Positions 1-11,250 of a stretch of DNA of 64,000 nt are shown piece by piece. The notes beneath the pieces were generated by a model that saw nothing but the letters and a program-made list of their open reading frames with translations, was not told the origin of the DNA and ran no database searches. The stretch is from the NCBI RefSeq assembly GCF_024679245.1, contig NC_090191.1:5039004-5103003 (forward strand). The letters are read 5' to 3'. Made by a program: the position numbers and the translations under genes. Every line of letters begins with the position of its first letter. Position 1 is the first letter of the stretch. The DNA comes from Pseudorasbora parva (Eukaryota; Chordata; Actinopteri; Cypriniformes; Gobionidae).

Positions 1-17
1 TGCAAGGCCAAACCGGC

Positions 18-615
18 GAAATGAAAGTCTCAAAATCCAAATGAATCAAATAGGATCGACTCGGAAACGAGTCCATGAATGCACGCGCGTCACCGGATCC
101 ACAAATGCACATCTTACTCCTTGCACGCACAAATTCTGGCCAACATTAATACAAAATCGAATTTTTGTATTCACAGTTATGTCTCTATTTGTACAAAATG
201 CTGCACAATCATGTATATCTGGATTTTGCACACACAAGTGGTAAAGTATTAGTTTAAATATAGAAATGCACATTTGGTTTTTGTGCATACATTAATACTC
301 AGCACCAGGCATATTCACTGGTTGTTGTGTGTGTGTGGGATGTGAAATGCTTGAAAACGCGAAATGAAAGTCTCAAAATTCAAATGAATCAAATGAGATC
401 AATGCAGAAAAGACGGCAATTAATGCACGCGTGTCCCATGATCCACAAATGCACATCTTCTTTGTTGCATGCGCAAATGATGATACACAAATGCAAAATA
501 AAACATTTGCATTCACAAAAATGTCTCTATTTATACAAACTGCAGCACATTCATGCAAGTCTGATTTTTGCACATACAAGTTGAAAGACATTTGTTTGTG
601 GATAGTAAAACGTTC
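18..615. repeat. diverged tandem duplication, ~343-bp period
   Basis: Two head-to-tail copies begin at 18 and 361 with nearly the same bases (GAAATGAAAGTCTCAAAA). They continue with matching blocks such as ATCCACAAATGCACATCTT and TGTCTCTATTT. Short open frames on both strands are not conserved between copies, so no gene is called. The family was not recognised. Confidence 0.7.
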
Positions 616-986
616 ATGGATAATTGTGCGTGAGTGTATTAATCATTTTGAGTCTAAAATCATCCCATAGAAAATACACGTTTCATTTCGTGCACGCGCA
701 TATGAACGCGTGTTCATGCGCGACGAGGATCTTTTCCGAGCTGCAGTAAACTAACACCGTTGCCGTTTATCAAAACAAAAAAACTTAAATAATTTTCATT
801 TTCATGCACAAAGACAAAGAACACAGCCCTGAAAGCGGCTGGCATTAGCTAGCTAGATAGACCAAAATATGCATAGCTTGCCTGTCCAGCTTAGCAAGAC
901 AACAGAAGACAGATGCACATCAACTTAACTTTAGGGTACATTTATTTGCTGACATCAAACTTGGAGAGGAGAGAACACAAGTTTAC
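616..986. other. no gene seen
   Basis: No open frame with family resemblance, RNA gene or clear repeat boundary is visible here. On the minus strand this stretch lies in the first intron of zinc-finger gene A. Confidence 0.5.
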
Positions 987-1083
987 CTGATTGCTGTTCC
1001 TGCAATTCACTCTTGGTGTTTTTTTCCCCCTTTTTACGGCCAGAAGGATAATTCCGCTTAATTTTATCATCAGTGTTTAACAT
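987..1083 (-). mobile_element. possible first exon of a hAT-type transposase (remnant)
   Basis: A 32-codon minus-strand frame starts at ATG 1083 and contains KRNYPSGRKKGEKN, the lysine-rich start I associate with hAT/ZMYM1-like transposases. It ends at a plausible donor (CAG|gtaaac). About 100 bp upstream, around 1183-1210, lies TATTTGAGGAAATACGGTA, which resembles a hAT terminal repeat. No downstream exon is in the window. The match rests on a short motif, so this is a weak call. Confidence 0.3.
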
Positions 1084-1810
1084 TGATTGACGCGCTTTGA
1101 CACGAGGAGGCGGCTCCTTGAGTAAATTGCGGGGCCCTTTGCAGCTTGCGTAGTGAGCGTATAGGGCTGTTCGGCTCTGACTACAGGCTTTTATTTGAGG
1201 AAATACGGTAAGTAGCAGCAAAAACACGCTGATGTCTGTGGAAGTGGCAATAACTCCTTTCTAACAGTTATAATTTGACTTTGTTTTATACATATCAGAC
1301 ACACATTATACAGTACAAGTTACTATATAGTTTGCTCTATTCTTCTCAGAGTTCACCGATTACTTTCATGTATTTCGTGAGACAAGGATGAATTTACGTG
1401 ATGTAAATCCGACAGATCCGATTCTCTGAGGCGCAAACTAACATGGCAGCGCCCATTGCGCATTATAGATCTACTAACATGATCCTTATGACAAAACACA
1501 TTCACTTACACACATTTGAATATCAGATAGCTCATGACATAGGTAACAAGTCTGTGAATATTTTGAATAAAAAATAAAAAAACGAAAACCGATACAGCTG
1601 ACCTGTCATACACCTGACAGAACTGGAGAGGATCTGCAAGGAGGAATAGTAGAGGATCCCCAAATCCAGGTGTGAAAAACTTCCCAAAAAGACTCATGGC
1701 TAAAGCTTGGAACATACTCTGCAAGAACAAAGTACATTCATACTTCACGAGAAAAGCAGGTGCCGATCATCTGCGTTTCTCCGCATTAACCACGCCCACT
1801 TTAAATATCT
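1084..1810. other. repeat-like non-coding DNA
   Basis: No gene seen. Around 1600-1740 the text resembles a widely dispersed fish repeat (GAGGATCTGCAAGGAGG and AAAGACTCATGGCT blocks), but its ends cannot be fixed. Confidence 0.35.
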
Positions 1811-1922
1811 GACCAATCACACAATAGCTCTCGGACACCCACAAGAAAAAAGTTCTGCTTAGGCGATGTGTCGAGAACAAGCTGCGAGAACTCCCAAACC
1901 AGGTCTGCGAGAACAACATGAC
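1811..1922 (-). repeat. internal part of a MITE also present at 30721-30922
   Basis: The reverse complement matches the interior of the 30.7-kb MITE, including the shared block AACTCCCAAACCAGGTCTG. The long terminal inverted repeats of that copy are not recognisable here, so this is an inverted, end-worn relative. The open frame it contains recurs at 30773 only because the repeat recurs. Confidence 0.65.
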
Positions 1923-2310
1923 ATTGTTTTGTTCTTGTACTGATGTTAAATGAGGAGCCATTTTAACTTTGACAGACAGTTTGAGATGTAGACTATATTT
2001 GAGTATTGTGTGTATCAGTTAGTTTATGATATCAAATGATTCACTGGGAAAATTCTCAATAAACCTGAATTCACCCTATACTAACTACTTTTTCAGCAGC
2101 CACCGTTTCTATATTTATATGTTAGGCTGTACAGCCATCTAGTGCTTACATCTTTGCATTGCAGATGATTAATGGTCACAATTTAGAGGTAAATATTAAG
2201 TCAATTTACCTTTTTTTTTTTGTAAAATCCCCCTTAAAATACAAAATATTAAAAGGTAAAATATTGAAAATAATAATTTTTCAAAATAATTAATTATCAA
2301 TGAAACCAAC
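1923..2310. other. start of gene A intron; no other feature
   Basis: AT-rich sequence immediately downstream (minus strand) of the gene A splice donor. No repeat or coding signal is recognised. Confidence 0.4.
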
Positions 2311-2470
2311 CTGTCTGTTCCTCAGTTTCTTCATCTTTCTCTCTGAATGTTTCCTCAATCTTCATTTCTTCACTTTCCTCTTGCTTTGTTTGTTCCTCAT
2401 TTTCTTCATCTTTCACTCTCAATGTTTCTTCCATCTTTATGTCTTCACGCTCCTCTTTAATAAATGCCAT
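2311..2470 (-). CDS. zinc-finger gene A, first coding exon (fingers outside window)
   Basis: Reading leftward from ATG 2470 gives MAFIKEEREDIKMEET and two acidic modules, each ending in the form DEE-EEQT. This is the N-terminal exon of fish C2H2 zinc-finger genes. The exon is 160 nt (53 codons plus one base) and ends at CAG|gttggt, so it leaves phase 1. That fits the finger exons of this family, which begin ag|AC CTG ATG. No finger exon lies between 1 and 2310, so the fingers are left of the window or lost. The module count (two) differs from one in gene C and six in gene E. The promoter and 5' exon sit 1.4 kb upstream at 3863-3918. The role is presumably nuclear DNA binding by the missing fingers; the acidic module has no function I can assign. 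Confidence 0.8.
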
Positions 2471-3862
2471 CTTTATAATAGTGTGAAGAAAAGGCTGAAC
2501 TTAGAATTAAAGCACATCATAAACATACTAAATTAATTTATCAGAGATACAGTTCAAACTTTAAAACCACTTAAAAATGTATTTATAGCCTGTAAAGTTT
2601 TAAAGGCTGTTTGAAAATATGAAAAATTGGGTTCTGACAGAGTTACTCAATTTAGTTTGCTAATTTAAAAAAGTTAATAAAAAAAAACCTGCTTTATTTT
2701 GGCTTAAAATATCAGGATACATATCGTAACGTGAGTTCAGTATCGAGATACATATAGAATCGTGACACGAGTGTATTGTTATACCCCTATTGATAAATAT
2801 AACATTTTCCTAATAATAAGAACAAATCAATAATACAAAAGTTTTTTTTTTTTTTTTGAAAAGTCATATTGATATGAATGAAGTAAAACAGGTACAAGAA
2901 GAGGTTTCAGTTCATTTTAACACTTATAAATTGAGACATCTCATCTCTAATGTGTGTTTCTCAGGATATTTTCAGTCAACAATGTTAAATTACACTTCTT
3001 TAAGGACACTTCATCCAGATGTATTCCCACTCGAATGAGGAAAACATATTAACCCAAACTAATTTAGATGGAGGAGAAGAGATTTAAACAAAAAGAGATC
3101 TAATCGATTGGTCACTGCATTTATCATTAATTCAATCAAGTTAATCTAAAAATAAAAATGTGGAGACTTTTAATTATTCAAAACAATCACTCTGTTGATT
3201 ATTTCACAAACCATTATTATCTCATTTTCACAGGCAATTCCTTATGACGCAGTGTTTGGTCTCCTCACTGCTTTTTTATTTTTGGAATAATTCACACATT
3301 TGGTTTGAGCCTAATATATTATTAGTTGGTCAGTTGTTGAGTGTTACTGAACTATGTCTTAAATTTAAGTATCATATTTCTGTGAAAGAATATTTTATTG
3401 TCGTGAATTCTATTATAAAATAATTTCTCTATTCATCAGTCAGAGCGACAGTTAGTGGACCTAAATTGCCTGATTGGAAGAAAACACTCAGAACTAACAC
3501 AACAAACTAATAAAATAATGCCTAATATATTAAGAGTCTATATAACTGTCCGTTTAATTATTTAACAATTTATAGAAATCGAGATAGAAATAGAAATGGA
3601 GTGCTTCGAATCACTTAATCATTTGTTGTGAATCAATCGGTTCAATTGACTCGGAGAGTCGAATGCTCCGGTTCTCTCGCCTCTCGCCAGAGACTGAATT
3701 CATGTTTGAACTGATTCACGATAAAAAGCGAAATGAGCCGCTCCTTCTGTTACTTATGAGTTTATGTTACTTTACTCACACAACGCTGATAAAAGTTACA
3801 CTTAACAATTCATGATTCATTATGAGTCGCTTTAAATCACTTTAAACGCTTACAACACAAAC

Positions 3863-3918
3863 CTTTCTCCAGCCGAATCACAACAGATGCCGGAGCGCGG
3901 AGCGGCCTTATGACGTCA
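3863..3918 (-). promoter_or_regulatory. gene A promoter and 5' non-coding exon with CRE
   Basis: On the minus strand, a perfect palindromic CRE (TGACGTCA, 3911-3918) is followed by a GC-rich stretch, GCATCTGTTGTGATTCGG, and a splice donor AAAG|gtttgt at 3863/3862. The same order recurs at 18.0 kb (plus) and 59.6 kb (minus). Upstream of the CRE there is a T-rich ACTTTTATTTAG. I infer a promoter with transcription start just after the CRE and a short untranslated exon. CREB/ATF binding is the known role of TGACGTCA; its use here is untested. Confidence 0.6.
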
Positions 3919-5019
3919 CACATCAAAAACTAAATAAAAGTCCCACTCTCTGCTGAGTCTAAAATCTCAAATGTGCATAGAAATTTACGTAGAAAAAAAT
4001 TACAACATTCAGAGTTGTAAGTATTGGTGCAATACACAAAGTTACTAACACATAGGTACGTTAATAATACAGTTCACATTGAGAGTAAAATAAATAAATA
4101 AAGTAATAATTTATTTTCTTTGTTTTAATATTACATTTTATAATCATTTGAATAGTTAGTTCATTTAGAATAGTTGTCATTTATTCATTTAGTCATTTTA
4201 TGTTTTATTATTTTATATTATTTATGTTCTATTGTTGTTTAATCTTATGATTGTGGTCTGAAGGGATGTTTGTCTTCACGGGTAGGAGATCAGAGAATGT
4301 CTCCATTTCAAGGTTTTTATCATCACAGTATGATGTTGTGAAGCAGTGATTTTCCAAAGTTCGTACACTCTAAATAATGCTGGGTTGTTTTTTAACCCAA
4401 AATGCTGGGTTAAGACTGTTGGGTCATTTTTGTTAGTTTACTTAATCATATTTTAAACACCATTGGGTAGTTTCACATTTCCAGTCGTTGGGTTAACCCT
4501 GCTGGGTCGCAATGCTTGGTTGATTCTACCCAGCGCTTGGTTGTTTCACGTGCTTCCCGCCTTGATTCGTTTAAATTCGCTCCCAAACTGTCATTTTGAA
4601 AGGACAATGCAAAAGGCAAAGCCACTGGTTGCAGATGTCTTAAGATAAGTTCATATGCTTTCATTAATAATCATTTTAATTAGCATAATTATAGTTTTTT
4701 TTCTTCCTCGCGGTAACAATTCTTAAGCTTACTTGTTAAGACGACAAAAGTTTTACCTCAGAATCCGATGCAATGTACTGACTCGTGTTAGTTTAGGTAA
4801 CGTTAGGCATGTGAGACGATAGAATACAGTTTGTGATTACACGGAACCATGATCCCCTTACGAAAATTAAATATGGTTTTATATAGGGATGTCACAAGTA
4901 CCGGTAACGTTACGCTACTTCGGTACCACATACTGAAATATTTAAAAATGTGACGACAGCCTATCTGTATAGCATCGATTCACAAGTAGAATATATTCGG
5001 TCCCGCAGCTGCGTTCAGT

Positions 5020-5560
5020 CGCATCACACAGGGCTCCAGACTGTAGCCGATTATATACGTGACCAGTTTCTGTGTATATTAAATACTATTTAAATATTAC
5101 TCTTCCATGTTTTGCGTCTCTGTGTGAATGACGGTGGCGTGTGCGCGAGCGTACACACACACACGCTTGCTGTCTTTTAAGCCTCTGCCGTGTCACTGAG
5201 GAGTTAGGACCATAGACCGTAAAAAAATATGTAGGACTCGACATCATCCGTTTCCACTTGGCAGATTTGAAGCTTTCAGGCGGCCTGCACGGCGCGGACA
5301 TCTTGGGAACGAGTCTGCGCAGTAGCGATTTCGGGACCGGAGTTGCGCAGTAGAGCGCAGGAAGTACAGCTGCAATATCAAAAGCCCGCCCACACTCTCG
5401 CAGATGCTGAACAATTAATTGTGTTGGTGTGAAATAAACAGTTATGGAAATTGAAATTAAATCATCGTGATGATAACTGCCTTCAGTGACATAAACTAAC
5501 TTTGGGGAAAAAATATTTGAAGTGTAATTTTATTATTTAGTTTGCCTCGCGTCCATTAGT
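5020..5560. repeat. dispersed repeat shared with 55.5-57.0 kb
   Basis: Blocks such as ACTCGACATCATCCGTTTCC, GAAGCTTTCAGGCGG and AAAGCCCGCCCACACTCTCG recur at 55590-55760, and flanking text resumes at 6301-6400 to match 56895-57000. This copy is interrupted by the insertion at 5574-6300; the other by a hAT element at 56029-56820. Family unknown to me. Confidence 0.7.
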
Positions 5561-5573
5561 AAACACAGAGGGG

Positions 5574-6300
5574 ATGAGGAATGGAGAGAGGGGACCATGT
5601 CTATCTTAGGGATGTCTGTTGGTTGTGCTCACTGGCAATTGTGGAGTCGTTCCCAGATCTATAAAATAAAATTAAATAGTGTATATCTACAATAACGTTA
5701 CTGGCTATTCTGTTATTATTCTTATCATTATTCTTCTTCTTATTATTATTAATAATATTACTGTTATTATATATTACTAGTACTACCACTACTGCTATTA
5801 TTATAATCATGAATACTACTATACTTATTCTTGTCATCACTACCTCTATCACAACAACTACAACAACTAATACTACAACTATAATTATTATTACTAATAC
5901 TATTATCGTTATTATAATTCACAGATGATACAGCTACTACTACGATTCTTAACATGAATACTATTGCTATTACTACCACCTCTGCTACTATTATTATTAT
6001 TACTAATACTATTATCGTTATTATAATTCACAGATGATACAGCTACTATTACGATTGTTAACATGAATACTATTACTATTACTACCACCTCTGCTACTAT
6101 TATTTTTGTTGTTATATTTATTATTATGATGACTACTGCTACTAAAACTCTATTATTACTATTCCCCCCCCCCCTTTTTTTCCTCCTCTCTTTCTCCTCT
6201 TCTGTAAGTGTATGTATATCATTGATCCCCTACCTTGTAAAAGTTATTATTTTGTAAATTTTTAATTTTGCTCAATAAAAAAAAAAAAGAAAAAAAAAGA
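5574..6300 (+). mobile_element. A-tailed retroposed insertion with 13-bp target duplication
   Basis: AAACACAGAGGGG occurs at 5561-5573 and again at 6301-6313, while the paralogous repeat near 56.9 kb has it once. The insert ends CTCAATAAAAAAAA followed by an A-rich tail, so it looks like a 5'-truncated LINE or retroposed transcript. No coding frame is convincing. Confidence 0.7.
5705..6160. repeat. imperfect ATT/TAC trinucleotide-rich microsatellite
   Basis: Long runs of TTATTATTA, ACTACTACT and related triplets, with an internal near-duplication of about 120 bp (5880-6000 and 6000-6110). Low-complexity open frames here on both strands are artefacts of the triplet repeat. Confidence 0.8.
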
Positions 6301-7015
6301 AAACACAGAGGGGCGGCTATACTGGGACCGGTCACCGGGGGGCGATCGAGGCGCGAAAGCTTCAGTATCTGAGAGGGAGACTGCAGGCTTGGTTAGGACA
6401 TGAGAATTTACCGTTTCATTTTGAGAAAACTGTCATATCATGAACACAGACACTCGAACTTCACGGCAACCCTTCAAAATAAAAGTTTGATTTAAACGTG
6501 AATACATTGATAGAATATATTATAATTATATATTACAGTATATTTGTAGTTTTCATTGTTGGCAATTTTAACACTTTGTGTGTTGTACCATTTGTCAAGC
6601 AATAAAAATGATTGTTTTAACAGTCTAAACATGCATTCTTCATTTGTTCTTTCATGGTTGTCTAGTTTTACAGTAGGCTAATGCACAGGAGAGATTTTAA
6701 GAACAACCCAGCAAGAATAACCCAGAAGAGCAAATCCATTAATGGCAAAAAATTGACTACATTTTGGGTTTTCTCAACAGCCCAGCCTCCTGGGTTAAAA
6801 TGCCACTGGGTTAATTTAACCTAGAATGTGTTCTGTCCAATATTTACCCAGCGCTGAGTTGCCAATTGGGTTGTTTTTAACCAAGCCATTTTTGGAGTGT
6901 AGTTTTTCCATTGGTAAATTAACACTTGTTGGAATTGTACTGGTCAGATGAAGTGTAACATATAGACGAAGTCTGAGCATTGAAATACACACAACTAAGA
7001 TTATTCAATAAACTC

Positions 7016-7499
7016 TGCTCATTTATTATCATCACAACTCCTGCTCTTCTTTTTCTTTCTCAGTCAAACTCTGATAAAGCTGTTAACAGAGTCTTTAGTA
7101 AAGTCTTTCTGTTTACAGGTTTGCTGGTCACACACACACCAGACAAACTGATATCTTTTGACAAGATACGGCGTCCAGGGCTGGATTTGATATTTGTGAC
7201 GTGGAGATTTCATCCGGTCTAACATTGTGCCTTTCCCCCCAACAACAGGGGCCCTTTTGTTATTGAAAAACTGTCTTATTATCAAATGTTTATTATGTTT
7301 ATTATTATCAAAATAGCATTTTAACATTTTATCGATTCTTATTTGCAATATAAATCTACAACATACAAAACAAACATCAAATATTAGATCAAATTAACAC
7401 AGAATCAACGTTGCTTTGTTGCCCATGATGGCATCAAAGATCAGACACATCTCCATGTGCATCTTTAAAAGCAGATGTTTTGGAAAGTGGAAAGCCATC
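7016..7499. other. no gene seen
   Basis: AT-rich DNA between the end of the duplicated zinc-finger 5' unit and the LINE fragment. No feature is supported. Confidence 0.4.
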
Positions 7500-7775
7500 T
7501 AGAGCGCTTTTCCCTCCGCCTGTCTGTCAGGAAGCTGATGATCCACTGACAGATGGAGGAGGGCACAGAAGGCTGTGGGTATCCGTGATGATGAGTTAAA
7601 GCGGAGCTGAAGTCCAGGCTCCTTACACGAGTCCCAGGATGTGGAGCAGCCCCGTGTCGACAGCATCATCCACTGATAAGCAAACTGCAGGGGGTCCAGA
7701 GATGTCCTTCAGGTGGGCCAAAACTAGCCTCTCAAATGATTTCATGACCACAGATGTGAGGTTCATGCACCAACG
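7500..7775 (-). pseudogene. LINE reverse transcriptase fragment (L2/CR1/Rex-like)
   Basis: In shifting minus-strand frames the text reads TSVVMKSFERLVLAHLKDI, then VDDAV, then QWIISFLTDRR. These are the familiar blocks of fish L2/CR1/Rex-type non-LTR reverse transcriptases. Several residues between VDDAV and the last block are missing and there are stops, so it is dead. It abuts the stop codon of the four-exon gene (7778), and the last codons of that gene may even include LINE-derived bases. Confidence 0.6.
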
Positions 7776-7777
7776 GG

Positions 7778-7924
7778 CTAAAACCAGCCACGGAACTTAA
7801 TTTTCAGGGAGAAGGAAATCCTCCGCCCTAAAAATGACGACTTCTTTTTGGGTTCTTGAGCTGCTCTTTCCTCAGTATCACCCTTGCTCTTCCTGTCCTT
7901 TTTGGACCTGAAGGGATTCTTCAT
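7778..7924 (-). CDS. unrecognised four-exon gene, exon 4 (basic C-terminus)
   Basis: A good acceptor (tttgtttgcag) precedes ATGAAGAATCCC. The exon is 49 codons including the stop and is in phase 0 with exon 3. It encodes a lysine/arginine-rich tail (MKNPFRSKKDRKSKG, then KKKSSFLGRR, then KIKFRGWF). Reading straight through from exon 3 instead would give a 476-residue frame from its internal ATG, ending at 7878. I prefer splicing because the exon 4 frame is longer, basic and preceded by a good acceptor, but the paired donor (AAG|gtcatt) is weak, so both ends are possible. Confidence 0.55.
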   Translation of the reverse strand: MKNPFRSKKDRKSKGDTEERAAQEPKKKSSFLGRRISFSLKIKFRGWF

Positions 7925-8036
7925 CTGCAAACAAATGACACTCATGATTTAAAACAGTAGTGTTTAAAACAGAATTAATTTCAGCAAGTATAGGTATTAG
8001 GTAGAACATTAAACATTTATACAGAGGAGAAATGAC

Positions 8037-9332
8037 CTTTTTAAGGATGTTTGACTTCATCATCTTTAACCTGTTTCTGAAGGTCAGCTTTGGCAGATCC
8101 TCCTGAACCGACACAGCCTGACTGTTCATCTCAGTCGATGTTAACTGTTCAGCCGGTGGAAATTTCTTTTCCAGCGAGTCAAAAACTTGGCTGACCACCA
8201 ACTCAGTCAGATGATCCACCACTGTCAGATCGAAATCTTCTTCTTTAATGGAGAAGGGCATCACTGGAGTATTTTCAGGGAGTTTCGCAGGTTGAGGGAA
8301 TCTGGAGGACACAAGAAGACGCTGCACGAGTTCCTCCACAAAATAATGGAGAAAATCTCTAGCAGTCGTTCTGACCTCCTCCGAGTCTCTCTCTGTGGGC
8401 GGCATCTCACATCTCTGGACACAGTTCATTAAATCTGTGAGCCTTTGCAGTCGTCCTGAAGCTGCGTAACCGATGTCCTGCCCGCTGACGTGACCGCTGC
8501 ACTTCGACATGTAAAGAGCGGTCATCAGAGAGTCAAATAAGGTGATGGTCTTTGGCCCGTCACTGTCTGAGGGTTGATCTGACTCCAGCAGGACGAGTGA
8601 CAGTCCACCCTCATGTGTCTCAAAAGTCGGCTGCAGAACTGGAACAGGCCCACTTCTCCATGTCCTGGACGCTGCAGTAGGATCCCATGCCCGAATGAGT
8701 TCCTCCACAATGTAGTCGATTACATTGCTTGTGGCCTCAACCGTACGACTTGGTCTGAGAGCACAGGGGAGTTTGGCCTCTATTGCCGCGAGGACCGTGC
8801 CGATGGCTGTCATGGCCGCTCCGCGGGTGATGTGGCAATGCAAAACACTCAGCTTTCGGATGACCCTACTGATCAGTAATTCCCCAATATTAGAGCAGGA
8901 CTCATCCGGACAGAAGTAAACGAAGCACGGTGACGAGGCTGCGTTGATCTTCAGGATGTTGTTGTGCATCACCACATTCACCTGATGCCAAACTTCCTCC
9001 ACCACAATGCCAGCGAGTTCACCGTCTTCACCCAGAGAGTTGCTGAAATCACATTCACCGCTGCTGAGGAGAACATCCACCGTGATCCCAAAAAGGGTTT
9101 CAAGTAGATACACAAATGGGAGCCGCTCCGTCTTCAGGATCACTGGTCCTTCTTCTGAAGGGTCCTGCTGAAGATCCTCAGTGGATGCGGATGTGGATGG
9201 CCTGTTTGGGTTCACCACTGCAGAGGTATCCATGCCCACTACACCAGATAGTTTTGACATTAAACCAGCTGCAGTTGTGGTGGCTGACGCTGCAATGGCA
9301 GTCAGCATTTGATGGATTTGCTGTCTGGAGAA
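8037..9332 (-). CDS. unrecognised four-exon gene, exon 3 (main coding exon)
   Basis: I do not recognise the family. The exon is 432 codons in phase 0, entered through acceptor cacacacacag|TTC. With the other exons it predicts a 541-residue protein. A Ser/Thr/Pro-rich stretch (about residues 95-120) is followed by repeated amphipathic helical segments of similar look: IVVEEVWHQV (about 170), VIDYIVEELIRAW (265), FLHYFVEELVQRLL (388) and VVDHLTELVVSQVFDSL (432). No signal peptide or clear membrane segment is seen before the optional read-through tail. The VVEEL/IVEEL pattern suggests a repeated helical interaction domain, perhaps binding a helix-bundle partner; that is inference. Codon usage is plainly coding, with no stop in 1.3 kb. 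Start choice: the internal ATG at 9308 would drop exons 1-2, but the phases of all exons agree, so ATG 16843 is preferred. Confidence 0.8.
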
Positions 9333-9467
9333 CTGTGTGTGTGAGGGGGAAAGCTAAATTAGTTTGTTCTAATGAATAAAAATTTTCTTTGAGCAGATCG
9401 TTTGCTTTATTCCTAAACATGGACTTATAAATGATAAACATGTATTAATATGCAAAAGTAGACTTAC

Positions 9468-9504
9468 AGGGTAGCTCAGTGCTGCCTGTATCACTTCCAA
9501 ATTC
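9468..9504 (-). CDS. unrecognised four-exon gene, exon 2 (37 nt)
   Basis: A micro-exon lies between tttttcag and gtaagt. Exon 1 (146 nt) plus this 37 nt equals 61 codons exactly, and the joined reading NLEVIQAALSYP continues in frame into exon 3 (FSRQQIHQ). Exact phase closure across both junctions is the evidence. Confidence 0.7.
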
Positions 9505-10072
9505 CTGAAAAACACACAAAACCATGAATATAATATAAGACAAGTAAATGTATCTTGTTAGTTAGCTAGAAAAATAATAACTGATTTTGCTAAATATATC
9601 CACTCTATTACATATTCATTCTATGTTTACTTAACCTGTTAGTGTTTATATTTAACCAACAAATTGGAGTAGAAACATAATAATTTTATTAAAAAGTATA
9701 TATTTAAAGTACCTAATGTGTAGTAAGGGTATTTAAATGTTTGTATAACTGAGACTTATTTGATTGATTATTTAATATGTGATTAATTGATTTTTAAATA
9801 AGCTTTTGTTTTCCGAAAGGTTTTGATTCATTGTGCTGTTGTTGTGCTGAGAATTGATTAAAACATTTATTACAACATTTATTAGTTTAAAAAATAAAAG
9901 CTTTTAATTTAAGTGAACTTAGAATAATCTTCAAATAAACACATTATAAGTCATATTTAACTGCGGCCTTCATATATAATCAATATACAGATAAATTATA
10001 AACTAAATATAGATGAATCCTTATTAAAGCTGCAATTTTCTCTTGCTACCTTTGTTTTTTGATAAACATTAA
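9505..10072. other. intron 1 of the four-exon gene, 3' part
   Basis: AT-rich intronic DNA with no recognised element up to the TTAA-flanked transposon. Confidence 0.4.
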
Positions 10073-10669
10073 ATGTGCACTTTGTAACTTGTCTGTCCTC
10101 TAGAGGTCACCTATTCAAAACAACGGCATATTTTGATGCCGCCAAGTTTGAGCGCAGTATCTTGGGACATGTGTTCTTCAGCTCACAGCCGGTGGGAAAT
10201 AATCGGGATAGACTCTGGCAGAAATCATAGTCATGGGTGCGGTTATTAATGTTACTGTAGTATAAAGCAGAGCAGGAGCGAGTGTTGTAGAGCTGAGCAT
10301 GGCCACTGGAGCGAGTGTTATTGAGATGAACACACGGTTCGTGAGCAGCGGGACTTTTATTATGCCACAGTCGCCGACACCATTTCCGTTTTTCTGGTCA
10401 TGAGCAGTGTTGGGGGTAACATGTTACAAGTAACGTGCGTTACGTAATAATATTACTTTTCTGGAGTAACGAGTAAAGTAACTCATTACTTTATAAATTT
10501 ACACATTAATATTTGAGTTACTTTTTAAAAAAAGTAATGCGAGTTACTTTTTAGTTTTATTAATTTTGCATTAAAAAAAAATTTAAATAGCCTTTTGAAT
10601 TAAAATGAACGTTGTCGTAGAATCACGCACTCACGTGCGCGGGAACAGACTAGTCAGTCAGAAACGAAG

Positions 10670-11250
10670 ATGGCAGGCCAGAGCTGTACATTACTGCGAT
10701 GGAAGTATTCTCATTATTTTGAAATCGTAAAAGAAAAGGAGAAGGGAATAATCGTTAAGTGTAGATTATGTGCGGTTGAAAAGCTTTTGTCAACTGCTAA
10801 AAACACCACTTCAAATTTAAAAAAACACCTGCATGCAAAGCACAGCACTACATCGCTGGAAGCGAGAGAGCCGAATGATTCCTGCACCCCGCCTGAAGCT
10901 AAACAACAAAAACTTGATTTCAGTTCGCCAGGTAAAACAATTAGTTCGACTGAACTGAACAAATTGGTTGCTGCTTTTATTGTTGAGGAGATGCAGCCAC
11001 TGTCCACTGTGGAGGCGCCCACATTTCGCAATATCATCAGCAAAATCTCCGTGACAGGGAAAAGGCCGGGGGCCGTGCTGCCCGATCGCAAAACTTTTAC
11101 AAGCTTTTTGGACAAGGCGTATATGGACATGGAGACAGACCTGAAGAAAACTTTTGCCGATCTGGAATATGTTTCCACCACTGCTGATCTATGGACTGCT
11201 CAGAATAAAAGTTTTTTGGGAATTACTGTACACTGGATCGATCCTGCTAC
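10670..11250 (+). CDS. hAT transposase, exon 1 part a (BED finger, first catalytic Asp)
   Basis: Starts at ATG 10670. A BED zinc finger (VKCRLC ... NLKKHLHAKH, about residues 25-60) should bind the element's ends. A linker and TTADLWTAQN, the first catalytic Asp region of hAT enzymes, follow. The frame breaks at the 8-bp duplication of the nested element (11243-11250). Length up to here is 581 nt; with 790 nt beyond the insert it makes exactly 457 codons. As it stands the reading frame runs into the insert and stops at 11392, so no working enzyme is expected from this copy. Confidence 0.85.

Larger units (their letters stand above)
2300..4362 (-). repeat. segmental duplicate of 57.5-60.2 kb (zinc-finger promoter unit)
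   Basis: This block and 57530-60175 share the first coding exon, intron stretches such as CAGGCAATTCCTTATGACGCAGTG (two short blocks, 3232 and 58820), the 5' exon and upstream DNA, in the same order and strand. The match resumes at about 6903-7015 here, after a transposon at 4366-6899 that the other copy lacks. This fits duplication of a whole zinc-finger 5' region followed by separate transposon gain. Confidence 0.75.
4366..6899. mobile_element. DNA transposon with CACTCTAAA / TTTGGAGTG ends, TA duplication
   Basis: The left end reads CACTCTAAATAATGCTGGGTT, and the right end is its near complement with GGTTGTTTTTAACC blocks. Both ends are bounded by TA. The paralogous region near 60.05 kb lacks the insert, which supports the boundaries. 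Subterminal TGGGTT/AACCCA words recur at both ends. No transposase frame is visible, so it is non-autonomous and has gained other insertions (see 5574-6300). Confidence 0.65.

Noticed and set aside
5601..6257. Asn/Ile/Val-rich frames in several phases
   Set aside because: Products of the ATT/TAC triplet repeat.
10714..11181. 155-codon minus-strand frame
   Set aside because: Antisense of the hAT transposase, whose sense frame has recognisable domains.
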